From the IMG/VR virus record IMGVR_UViG_3300017958_000027, positions 1 to 37,602 of that record: a stretch of DNA of 37,602 bases. The stretch is one strand, 5' to 3'. The DNA comes from a virus. The notes under the pieces are model-generated. The model was given only the letters and a program-made list of their open reading frames with translations. It was not told the DNA's origin and made no database searches. The translations under genes and the position numbers were made by a program. This document shows, in pieces, positions 14,524-22,005 of this stretch (positions are counted from its first letter, which is position 1; every line of letters begins with the position of its first letter).

Positions 14524-15909
14524 ATGCCAAGATTAAGTTTATACAAACCAGAAAAGGGCCAAGACTATGCATTTCTAGATCGTCAGATTACAGAAATGTT
14601 TACAATTGGCGGTACAGATATTAACATTCACAAGTATCTAGGACCTGAAAATCCAGATGCAGAGAATGCTACTGCGGATCAGCCTCAATATGATGCTGTT
14701 AAAGAAACTAATATACAAGACTTGTTATTTTTAGAAAACAGAGACCGCAAGTATGATCCAAACATTTATACAATGCGTGGCATTTATAATGTACAAGACG
14801 TTGATTTTAACTTATCACAGTTTGGTATGTTTTTAGACAATGATACGTTGTTTATGACAATTCCAATTAATAGCTCAGTTAAAACTCTTGGCAGAAAAAT
14901 TATGAGCGGAGATGTAATTGAGTTACCGCATATGAAAGACGAATATGCACTCAACGATTACAAAGTTGCACTAAAACGCTTTTACGTTGTAGAAGATGTT
15001 AACCGTGCAAGCGAAGGATTTAGTCCTACTTGGTATCCGCACTTATACAGATTAAAATTAAAACAAATTATTGATAGTCAAGAATTTAAAGAAATACTTG
15101 ATTTACCAGCTGATGCTGATAACGACAACGGCGATACTCTTAGAGATATGCTTTCAACATATGAACGTGAAATGCAAATTAACGATGCTGTTATAAATCA
15201 AGCAGAAGCAGATGCAGCTAAATCAGGATATGATACAAGTCATTATTATAATTTAGAAGTTAAATCGGATCCAACAACCGGTAGTGATGTACAAATTACA
15301 AAGGTAGATGGAGAATCAGTAACAGTTCCACCGTCTAAGATCGGATATAGTGGATATTTGCTAGGTGACGATTTAGCACCCAACGGAGAAACATTTGGAC
15401 ACGGAATACAATTTCCTGTGACAGCGACCGAAGGCGACTATTTTTTAAGAACAGACTTTATGCCTAAACGTTTGTTTAGATATAACGGAACAAGTTGGAT
15501 TAAAATGCACGATGTAGAACGTATGACTATGACAAATACAGATACTAGAATGACTCAAAAAGGTACGTTTATTAATAACGACAACTATGTATACAATGAA
15601 AAAGTTGCAAGCCAAAGTGTTGTTCTTACAGAAGGCGATATTGTAATTACAACATCATTGGCATTCCCAATTGATGCGCTATATCTAGAATTAAAATATG
15701 ATATATACAGAAAAAATTATGTAATTGCTAATAGCGAAGGACTAATTACTGCTAATAGCGATAATACAATTTTAATTACACTTCCTGAAATTGCAGGAGT
15801 ACAAGACACTATTGAATACGATGGTCAATGGACTATTAACTTCTACAACAACAGAGTAGCAGAACGTCAAGGACTTTCTAAAGCACTAAGACCTAAGGCA
15901 GACAACTAA
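14524..15909 (+). CDS. gp14-like neck protein, extended
   Basis: A 461-aa virion protein starting MPRLSLYKPEKGQDYAFL. Residues about 65-200 resemble the T4 gp14 layout: an aromatic-rich strand region (YTMRGIYNVQDVDFNLSQFG), an SSVKTLGRKIMSGDVIELPH segment corresponding to gp14's 'GDLIYFP', then VALKRFYVVEDVNRA and WYPHLYRLKLKQI. T4 gp14 is only 256 aa. The extra C-terminal part contains a W-rich module (GDYFLRTDFMPKRLFRYNGT followed by SWIKMHD, about 308-334) and β-rich sequence. The start at 14524 is chosen because of the promoter position and the family-like MPRL start. It overlaps the gp15-like start by TAATG. Confidence 0.65.
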   Translation: MPRLSLYKPEKGQDYAFLDRQITEMFTIGGTDINIHKYLGPENPDAENATADQPQYDAVKETNIQDLLFLENRDRKYDPNIYTMRGIYNVQDVDFNLSQFGMFLDNDTLFMTIPINSSVKTLGRKIMSGDVIELPHMKDEYALNDYKVALKRFYVVEDVNRASEGFSPTWYPHLYRLKLKQIIDSQEFKEILDLPADADNDNGDTLRDMLSTYEREMQINDAVINQAEADAAKSGYDTSHYYNLEVKSDPTTGSDVQITKVDGESVTVPPSKIGYSGYLLGDDLAPNGETFGHGIQFPVTATEGDYFLRTDFMPKRLFRYNGTSWIKMHDVERMTMTNTDTRMTQKGTFINNDNYVYNEKVASQSVVLTEGDIVITTSLAFPIDALYLELKYDIYRKNYVIANSEGLITANSDNTILITLPEIAGVQDTIEYDGQWTINFYNNRVAERQGLSKALRPKADN

Positions 15910-17339
15910 TGCAACATTTTTATGACGGACAGGTTAGAAGATATCTTACACAATTAGTAAGAATGTTTAGCGGATTTAAATATCAAGACGGTAAAAGCCA
16001 ACAAGTTACTGTGCCTGTTATGTATGGAGATATTACTAGACAAGTAGGTAGTATTCTTAGAGACAACTCAGAAAACAAAATACCTAGCGCACCTAGAATG
16101 GGTGTATATATAACCGGTTTAGAAATGGATAGAACTCGTACAAGTGATTCGTCATATGTAAACAAAGTTAACATTAGAGAACGTGCATTTGACGAAAACA
16201 ATAACGAATACTTAAACATAGAAGGCAAAAACTACACTGTAGAACGTTTAATGCCAACTCCATATAACTTAACTGTTAATGTAGATATTTGGACTACTAA
16301 CACAGATCAAAAATTACAAATTGTTGAGCAAATACTTACATTGTTTAATCCAAGTTTAGAAATACAAACAACAGACAACTATTTAGACTGGACTAGTTTA
16401 AGTGTTGTAAACTTAGAAAGTATTAGTTGGAGTTCAAGAAGCATTCCTACTGGAACAGATAGCGATATTGATGTTGCTACACTAACCTTCCAAACTCCAA
16501 TTTATATTAGTCCGCCTGCAAAAGTCAAACGTTTAGGTGTTATTACAGAAGTTATTACTAAAGTTTTTGAAGATACACCAGTAGTAGGTCTTGATACAGA
16601 ATCAAATCTAAGAACAAATATATTTGTTGCACCTAGTGGCGAAGTTGCTCGTACTAAGACTGACAAACGTTGGCAGGATTCTTTAGGTCAATTAAATGTT
16701 AAAGCAAATGCATATCAAGATGCAGAATTACTTATTTTAAATAATACAGCAAAATTAGTTAAAAATGGTGTAGTAGGAGGGTTTGAATGGCCTGCGTATG
16801 TCAAGGCATTCCCGTCAACATTTGAAGCCGGAATTACTGCTATTAGACTAAGTCGTGCAGATTGGGAATATGATATTATTGGCAGAATCGCTATTAATCC
16901 TACTGACGAAACAGAAGCAATTATTGACTGGGACGATGATACAATTCCTACCGATACTGTAATTGGCAGTTCGTTAGGAGAGCGTAGTAAAATTGATTAC
17001 ATTATAGACCCTACTAAATCAAATCCTCAATCGTTTGGATTATCTAGCAATCCTAGAATTTTATTACTAGGACCAATTGGTGACGAAAGAAATGCCGACG
17101 GTGCAGATGCTTGGAAAAACTTAGACGGCACAGATTTTGTAGCAAGTGAAAATGACATTGTAGAATGGAATGGATCTAGCTGGGAAATTGTTTTTGATGC
17201 AGACGTTGACGTAAGCATTTACGGAACAGTGTACACAACTAACCTTAACACAGGTGTTCAATACAAATTTGACCAGGGCGAATGGATATTATCGTTTGAA
17301 GGTGAATATCCAAACGGTACTTGGGCTTTAGATTTCTAA
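15909..17339 (+). CDS. 15: gp15-like tail completion / sheath stabiliser, extended
   Basis: A 476-aa protein. Residues 1-205 match T4 gp15, the ring that ends the tail and joins it to the neck: MQHFYDGQVRRYLTQLVRMF, VTVPVMYGDITR, PTPYNLTVNVDIWTTNTDQK, LQIVEQILTLFNPSLE, and DVATLTFQTPIYISPP. T4 gp15 is 272 aa, so about 200 residues are added at the C-terminus. That extension carries W-rich modules (NDIVEWNGSSWEIVF, VQYKFDQGEWILSF) of the same kind as those in the sheath and the gp14-like protein. Its start overlaps the previous stop (TAATG), indicating coupled translation, and the Nudix gene follows after 13 bases. Confidence 0.85.
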   Translation: MQHFYDGQVRRYLTQLVRMFSGFKYQDGKSQQVTVPVMYGDITRQVGSILRDNSENKIPSAPRMGVYITGLEMDRTRTSDSSYVNKVNIRERAFDENNNEYLNIEGKNYTVERLMPTPYNLTVNVDIWTTNTDQKLQIVEQILTLFNPSLEIQTTDNYLDWTSLSVVNLESISWSSRSIPTGTDSDIDVATLTFQTPIYISPPAKVKRLGVITEVITKVFEDTPVVGLDTESNLRTNIFVAPSGEVARTKTDKRWQDSLGQLNVKANAYQDAELLILNNTAKLVKNGVVGGFEWPAYVKAFPSTFEAGITAIRLSRADWEYDIIGRIAINPTDETEAIIDWDDDTIPTDTVIGSSLGERSKIDYIIDPTKSNPQSFGLSSNPRILLLGPIGDERNADGADAWKNLDGTDFVASENDIVEWNGSSWEIVFDADVDVSIYGTVYTTNLNTGVQYKFDQGEWILSFEGEYPNGTWALDF

Positions 17340-17352
17340 CATAATTACTTGT

Positions 17353-17787
17353 ATGAGCAAGCAAATTATTTGTAGTGGAGCACTACTCTATTCTCTCGAT
17401 ACTAAGCGTTTCTTATTTTTACATAGAGCAAATGGTAAGAATAAAGACGTTTGGGGTCTAGTAGGTGGCACTAACGAAGGAGAGGAAACTCCTTGGGAAG
17501 GCTTAAAACGTGAAATCTTTGAAGAGATTGGCGAAGTAGCAATTAAGAAAACTATTCCTTTAGAAACTTTTGTGTCTAATGATACTAAGTTTCACTTCCA
17601 TACATATCTATGTGTAATAGACAAAGAATTCCTCCCAAATCTTAACGACGAGCATAACGGATATGCTTGGGTAGAATTTGGCAACTGGCCAAAGCCGCTA
17701 CATTTTGGACTTCAAAATACTTTAAACAAAAAAGTTAATTTATCTAAATTAAAAACTGTTTTTGAAGTTATAGATTTACTTGACTAA
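17353..17787 (+). CDS. Nudix hydrolase
   Basis: A 144-aa enzyme of the Nudix family, which hydrolyses nucleoside diphosphates linked to another group, such as nucleotide sugars or oxidised nucleotides. The Nudix box runs from about residue 39 to 62 and fits G-x5-E-x7-REU-x-EE-x-G, containing TPWEGLKREIFEEIG. The last hydrophobic position is Glu then Val, a small deviation. Ordinary β-strand flanks (ICSGALLYSLD; FHFHTYLCVID) and an acidic C-terminal helix are present, with no N-terminal extension. It sits just before hldE, so its substrate may be a nucleotide sugar, but a GDP-mannose-type or housecleaning activity is equally possible. Confidence 0.9.
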   Translation: MSKQIICSGALLYSLDTKRFLFLHRANGKNKDVWGLVGGTNEGEETPWEGLKREIFEEIGEVAIKKTIPLETFVSNDTKFHFHTYLCVIDKEFLPNLNDEHNGYAWVEFGNWPKPLHFGLQNTLNKKVNLSKLKTVFEVIDLLD

Positions 17788-17808
17788 ACAAGTTAAAGGT
17801 AGTATAAT
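17780..17808 (+). promoter_or_regulatory. Sigma70-type promoter of hldE
   Basis: A -35 TTGACT (17780-17785) and a perfect -10 TATAAT (17803-17808) are separated by 17 bases. The -10 lies in a 13-bp palindrome TAGTATAATACTA (17800-17812). With standard spacing +1 falls at 17815, exactly the A of the hldE start codon, so the transcript would be leaderless. Confidence 0.7.
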
Positions 17809-17814
17809 ACTATT

Positions 17815-18954
17815 ATGAAAGTTCTAGTAATTGGCGATGTAATAACTGACAAATATATTTATGGAACAAGCACACGTTTGAGTCCAGAAGCTCCTGTACC
17901 GGTTGTAAATCTAGCAGACGTTAAGATTTCACAAGGAGGTGCAGGTTTAGTATTTAAAAACTTAAAAAGTTTAGGCGTTGATGTTAAAATGCTTAATCTA
18001 TCAAATCCTTCAAGTGTAAAAACTCGTGTAATTTGTGACGGGCATTATATTACAAGAATTGATGAAGATTACATTACTGACGGTCAAGAGGCACTTAAAT
18101 CTATATTAGAAAAAGACTTTAGTGAATATGAATATGTTATCCTAAGCGATTATAACAAAGGCGTATTAGAACATTCAACTAATATTATTGCACACCTTAA
18201 TAGTTTTGGTTGTAAAGTAATTGTAGATCCTAAGCGCCACGCAAGTTGCTATGAAGGTGCTTGGTTAGTTAAACCTAATGGTTCAGAATTTGAAGGCTTA
18301 GGATTTACAAAATGGCTTGGTAATATCATTACTACAAATGCATCTAAGCCTGTTATAGCAGAAATTGACAAAGAATATTATACTGTATCAGTAGAACCTG
18401 TAGAAGTGTCAGATGTTACAGGAGCAGGAGATTGCTTCTTAGCAGCATTTGTTTATGCACTTACTAAAGGATACGATTATCAAAAAGCATTAGAAATTGC
18501 AGTTAGCGGATCAACACAATCAGTAAAGCACGTAGGTACATATATTTTAACAGAAAAAGATTTGCAGCAAAAAGTTATTTTTACTAATGGTTGCTTTGAT
18601 GTACTGCACAAAGGACACCTTACATTGCTAAAAGAAGCTCGGATGCTAGGTGATAAATTAATTGTAGGTCTTAACAGCGATGACAGCGTAAAGCGTTTAA
18701 AAGGCGCTCTAAGACCGTTTAACAACGTTGAAACACGTATGGAACAGTTACTATTAATTCCGTATGTAGACGAAGTTATTGTTTTTGATAACGACACTCC
18801 ATATGAATTAATTCAAAATTTAAAACCAGACCTAATTGTTAAAGGTGGTGATTATACTGTAGAAGAAATTGTAGGACACGACTTAGCACCTGTGCATATT
18901 GTGCCTACAGTAGAAGGATACAGCACAACAAGAATTTTAGAGGCACAAGAATGA
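17815..18954 (+). CDS. hldE: HldE-like bifunctional heptose 7-phosphate kinase / heptose 1-phosphate adenylyltransferase
   Basis: Two domains, as in bacterial HldE. The N-terminal PfkB-type kinase (about 1-248) has GDVITDKYIYG (7-17), RLSPEAPVPVV (21-31), LSDYNKG (110-116), VDPKRH (137-142), and the anion-hole motif DVTGAGD (200-206). It would phosphorylate heptose 7-phosphate at C1. The C-terminal nucleotidyltransferase (about 253-377) has FTNGCFDVLHKGH (256-268), RLKG (294-297) and KGGDY (343-347), and would join ADP to heptose 1-phosphate. At 379 aa it is about 100 shorter than E. coli HldE (477). The kinase lacks a segment between residues 60 and 68 and is trimmed elsewhere. It overlaps hldD by ATGA. 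Base composition is like its neighbours. Confidence 0.9.
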   Translation: MKVLVIGDVITDKYIYGTSTRLSPEAPVPVVNLADVKISQGGAGLVFKNLKSLGVDVKMLNLSNPSSVKTRVICDGHYITRIDEDYITDGQEALKSILEKDFSEYEYVILSDYNKGVLEHSTNIIAHLNSFGCKVIVDPKRHASCYEGAWLVKPNGSEFEGLGFTKWLGNIITTNASKPVIAEIDKEYYTVSVEPVEVSDVTGAGDCFLAAFVYALTKGYDYQKALEIAVSGSTQSVKHVGTYILTEKDLQQKVIFTNGCFDVLHKGHLTLLKEARMLGDKLIVGLNSDDSVKRLKGALRPFNNVETRMEQLLLIPYVDEVIVFDNDTPYELIQNLKPDLIVKGGDYTVEEIVGHDLAPVHIVPTVEGYSTTRILEAQE

Positions 18955-19769
18955 AAATTTTAATTACAGGACACAAAGGATTTATTGGTCAAAATTTAAC
19001 CTTTTATCTTCAAAACGATCACGAGTTATTTGGCTACGATTGGCAAGAAGAACATTTGCCAGAAGTTGAAGGATTTGATTGGGTAATTCACGTTGGTGCT
19101 ATTTCAAGCACAGCAGAACGAGATGTTGATAAAGTAATGCTACAAAATTACGAGTTCAGTAAGTGGTTATACAATCAGTGTAATACAAAAGGTGTAAATT
19201 TTCAATATGCTTCTAGTGCAAGCGTATACGGTCCTTATGAAAAGTTTAATGAAGACGATCCTAAACTACCACAATCGCCATATGCCTGGAGCAAGTATTT
19301 GTTTGACCGCTGGGTTTGGCAGCAACAACATAATGTTGTAATTCAAGGATTCCGTTATTTTAATGTATATGGTCCGTTAGAAGATCATAAAGGAGACCAA
19401 GCAAGTCCATTAACAAAATTTATTAAACAAGCAAAAGAAACAGGTACTATTGCATTGTTTGAAAACAGTGACAAGTATGAAAGAGATTTTGTGTTTGTAG
19501 GTGATGTATGTGAAGCACACAAACAACTACTTGAAAACAAAGAACCTGGATTGTATAACATTGGTACAGGTAAAACAGAAAGTTTTCAAAAAGTTGCAGA
19601 ACTAATTGCAAAAACATATAATGCAGAAATTAAATATGTTCCAATGCCTGAGCATTTAAAATCGCAGTATCAAGAATATACTTGTGCAGATATAGAAAAA
19701 TTAAGTAAAGTTACAAGCATTAACTTTGCAACAGTAGAGGAATACGTAAATGGAACAGCAGCCAACTAG
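18951..19769 (+). CDS. hldD: HldD-like ADP-glycero-manno-heptose 6-epimerase
   Basis: An extended short-chain dehydrogenase with the NAD(P) motif GHKGFIG (7-13), S88/S89 in YASSASVYG, and the catalytic pair Y111-x3-K115 (YAWSK). The rest follows E. coli HldD closely: GFRYFNVYGP (133-142), DHKGDQAS (145-152, with the lysine at 147 that would be the second catalytic base), RDFVFVGDV (178-186), YNIGTGKTESFQKVA (202-216), and PEHLKSQYQEYTCADI (233-248). It would convert ADP-D-glycero- to ADP-L-glycero-D-manno-heptose. Length is 272 against 310 in E. coli. The start overlaps the hldE stop by 4 bases, and the 3' end overlaps the cupin gene by 20 bases. Confidence 0.9.
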   Translation: MKILITGHKGFIGQNLTFYLQNDHELFGYDWQEEHLPEVEGFDWVIHVGAISSTAERDVDKVMLQNYEFSKWLYNQCNTKGVNFQYASSASVYGPYEKFNEDDPKLPQSPYAWSKYLFDRWVWQQQHNVVIQGFRYFNVYGPLEDHKGDQASPLTKFIKQAKETGTIALFENSDKYERDFVFVGDVCEAHKQLLENKEPGLYNIGTGKTESFQKVAELIAKTYNAEIKYVPMPEHLKSQYQEYTCADIEKLSKVTSINFATVEEYVNGTAAN

Positions 19770-20151
19770 AAAATCAGGTGTAGACCAAAAAGGATGGGGC
19801 TACGAAATGATATGGGCAACTAATGACAAATACTGTGGAAAGATTATGGTCTTCACAAGAGAAATGGCACAAACTAGTATGCATTTCCATAGAGAAAAAG
19901 ATGAGACTTGGTTTGTTAACAGTGGCAAATTTAAAGTGAAATGGATTGATACGAAAGATTCTAAATTATATGAGCAAGAACTTGCAGAAGGATCTACTTG
20001 GCATAATCCGCCATTACAACCGCATCAACTTATTTGTTTAACTAAAGAAGGAAGTGTAACAGAAGTAAGTACTCCGGATAGTGTTGAAGATAATTATAGA
20101 ATTGGTCCAGGAGATTCTCAAAAATTAGCTGAGGAATCAAATGGAAATTAA
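19750..20151 (+). CDS. Single-domain cupin, possible sugar-phosphate isomerase/epimerase
   Basis: A 133-aa cupin. After an N-terminal GWGYEMIWATNDKYCGK comes the first cupin motif, TSMHFHREKDETWFVNSGKF (residues 43-62), with metal ligands H45, H47 and E51. The second motif is in WHNPPLQPHQLICL, with H77 or H84. The overall look is that of type II mannose-6-phosphate isomerase cupins and the small cupins often seen in sugar-nucleotide clusters. It overlaps hldD by 20 bases and the next gene by 11, so it is surely co-translated with the heptose genes. Its reaction is not determined. It might isomerise a sugar phosphate feeding the pathway. Confidence 0.75.
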   Translation: MEQQPTRKSGVDQKGWGYEMIWATNDKYCGKIMVFTREMAQTSMHFHREKDETWFVNSGKFKVKWIDTKDSKLYEQELAEGSTWHNPPLQPHQLICLTKEGSVTEVSTPDSVEDNYRIGPGDSQKLAEESNGN

Positions 20152-20707
20152 AGATCATTTTGCCGTTCCTATATTGCATTATTACATTCCGCAAGAATTA
20201 GCTGACGAACTTGAAGTGCGACTAACTCCAGAGTTAAACAAGTTAGAACATAACGGTGATGAATACGATTACCGTAGATCAGATTTTTGGGAAACTAAAA
20301 TTTTATATCACGAACTTGCGCCCGAATTAACTGACGAGTGGACCAAGTGCATTGCACATTACAAAGAAGCAACTAGTATACAGACCGGCGAAGGATTGCA
20401 TTATTGGACGCAAGACTACAAGGACGACGAAGGCCACGATATGCACGGTCACGGAATTGACGGTATTAGCGGAATTTATTGGCTACGTGCAAATGAAAAC
20501 GCTGGATATATTCGTATGTATAATCCTAATACTGTTGCAGAATATGTACAACACGATGATCCAAATAAACCTTACTTTCAAGCCCAGTTAGATATTAAAG
20601 CAGAAAAAGGCAAATTGATTTTATTCCCGTCTTATTTAAAACACAAGGTTATAACTAAACGCAAAGATGTTATTAGAACAACTATTGCATTTAATGTAGG
20701 ATTATAA
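20141..20707 (+). CDS. 2-oxoglutarate/Fe(II)-dependent oxygenase-like protein
   Basis: A 188-aa double-stranded β-helix enzyme. The iron site is suggested by HGHGID (H102 or H104, and D107) followed by GISGIYWLRA, the distal H168 in FPSYLKHKV, and R179 in RTTIAFNVG for 2-oxoglutarate. This arrangement matches the small 2OG-Fe(II) oxygenases common in marine T4-like phages. A hydroxylation target (glycan, protein or nucleotide) cannot be read from sequence. It overlaps the cupin gene by 11 bases and ends one base before the GmhB-like gene, so it belongs to the heptose operon. Confidence 0.8.
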   Translation: MEIKDHFAVPILHYYIPQELADELEVRLTPELNKLEHNGDEYDYRRSDFWETKILYHELAPELTDEWTKCIAHYKEATSIQTGEGLHYWTQDYKDDEGHDMHGHGIDGISGIYWLRANENAGYIRMYNPNTVAEYVQHDDPNKPYFQAQLDIKAEKGKLILFPSYLKHKVITKRKDVIRTTIAFNVGL

Positions 20708-21385
20708 ATGTCTTATAATATGTGGGGCAATGCTCCTAAAAAACAACCAACACAAAGTCAAATTAATTGGAGCAATACTCCAAAGCCTGAAGAAATTCCA
20801 TACTATGATACCGTACACAACATTGCACCTAAAGTTGTTGTAGGGTTAGATCGTGACGGTGTAATTAATGTTGACAAAGGAACATATACATATCGTGTTG
20901 AAGACTTTGAACCTATTCCAGGTAGTTTAGAAGCAGTTGCAAAAATTAGACGTCTTGGGCATAAAATTGCAATAATTACAAACCAGGGCGGTATTGCAAA
21001 AGGAATTTATACACCTGACGATGTAGAACGTGTACACGACTATATGTTTCAACTATTAGGAGAAGCAGGATGTGCTAGTATTGATGCGCTATATTATAGT
21101 GAGTCAAGTTTGCGAGCAGACAATTACGCTAAACCTAACACAGGTATGTTTAAACGTTGCGAAGACGAAATGCCTTTTATTAAATTTTCAAAAGGCTTTT
21201 TTGTAGGTGACAAAATTAGTGATCTAAAGGCTGCATTTAAAATGGGTGCAAAACCTGTGTTAGTGCTTACTGGACACGGTAAAGAAACACTAAAAGAATT
21301 AAATAAATTTTCTAATCAAAAAATAAAGAAAAAGACCATCGTTTTTGATGATCTTTCTCAGTTTGCAGATTATTTAGATCGTTAA
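20708..21385 (+). CDS. gmhB: GmhB-like heptose 1,7-bisphosphate 7-phosphatase (HAD family)
   Basis: A histidinol-phosphatase/GmhB-type HAD enzyme, expected to remove the 7-phosphate from heptose 1,7-bisphosphate between the two HldE steps. Motif I is DRDGVIN (48-54), motif II TNQGGIAKGIY (91-101), motif III K142 in AKPNTGMF, and motif IV GDKISD (167-172). It departs from E. coli GmhB in lacking the zinc-binding Cys/His loop: the corresponding stretch is SESSLRADNYAKP. An N-terminal tail of about 40 polar residues is added. It begins right after the preceding stop, and its stop overlaps the convergent oxygenase stop by 3 bases. The operon context strongly favours GmhB over HisB. Confidence 0.82.
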   Translation: MSYNMWGNAPKKQPTQSQINWSNTPKPEEIPYYDTVHNIAPKVVVGLDRDGVINVDKGTYTYRVEDFEPIPGSLEAVAKIRRLGHKIAIITNQGGIAKGIYTPDDVERVHDYMFQLLGEAGCASIDALYYSESSLRADNYAKPNTGMFKRCEDEMPFIKFSKGFFVGDKISDLKAAFKMGAKPVLVLTGHGKETLKELNKFSNQKIKKKTIVFDDLSQFADYLDR

Positions 21386-22005
21386 TCTTCTAAAATTCTA
21401 AAGTTAGCACTAATAGACGATCTAACAGTATCACTTTTATTCCAAGTAACATAATGTTCTAGTGTGCTAGGAAACATAACAATATCTCCATCTTCTAAAA
21501 ACGGATTATGTCTTTTAGTCCATCTTTCAGGTTCATTAAATAAATGCATATTACCAGGACTAAAAGGTTCTGACCCTCCATCATAAAAGATAAACTGTCC
21601 GTACTTGCCGCTGTTTTCAACTGTATTTTCTCCAGGCAGATCTAACATATATGCACAGCTAATAATGTTGTTATCTCCGCTGTGTGCGTGTATCTCTTGA
21701 TGCTGTCCTTTATGATATCTATTTGCCCAAGCATACGAATGTATCTTATTATGAAATTCTTGTTTTAAACCAATTTCTTGTATGTATGGTCCTAGTACGC
21801 CTTGTATATTTTCGTAAAATAAATGCCAAGGCAATTTTTGATTAAGATCTTCGTGATGAATTGTAGTGTCGCAATCACAATCCCATTTATCTGATTTTCC
21901 AAATGCTTCTGGATCATTTAAATGAGGCATAAATGCTTCTTTAATTTTTTCGTGATTAGGCATTTTAGTTTTTAAAATTAAACTACCAAATACTAATTCA
22001 AACAT
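21382..22005 (-). CDS. Second 2OG-Fe(II) oxygenase-like protein
   Basis: A 207-aa double-stranded β-helix protein of the same broad family as the oxygenase at 20141, but divergent. Likely ligands are H106/H108 in QEIHAHSGDNN, H184 in FPSTLEHYV, and R195 in VRSSISANF. The region SCAYMLDLPGEN is the usual strand after the first His. It has a Cys/Asp-rich patch WDCDCD (41-46). Its start overlaps the carbamoyltransferase stop by 8 bases, so it is the last gene of the glycosyltransferase-carbamoyltransferase operon and converges on gmhB. The substrate is unknown; glycan or protein hydroxylation would fit the context. Confidence 0.8.
   Translation of the reverse strand: MFELVFGSLILKTKMPNHEKIKEAFMPHLNDPEAFGKSDKWDCDCDTTIHHEDLNQKLPWHLFYENIQGVLGPYIQEIGLKQEFHNKIHSYAWANRYHKGQHQEIHAHSGDNNIISCAYMLDLPGENTVENSGKYGQFIFYDGGSEPFSPGNMHLFNEPERWTKRHNPFLEDGDIVMFPSTLEHYVTWNKSDTVRSSISANFRILED

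Noticed and set aside
20703-20710. TATAAATG at the gmhB start as a late promoter
   Set aside because: It deviates at the last base, overlaps the start codon, and gmhB is tightly coupled to the preceding gene.
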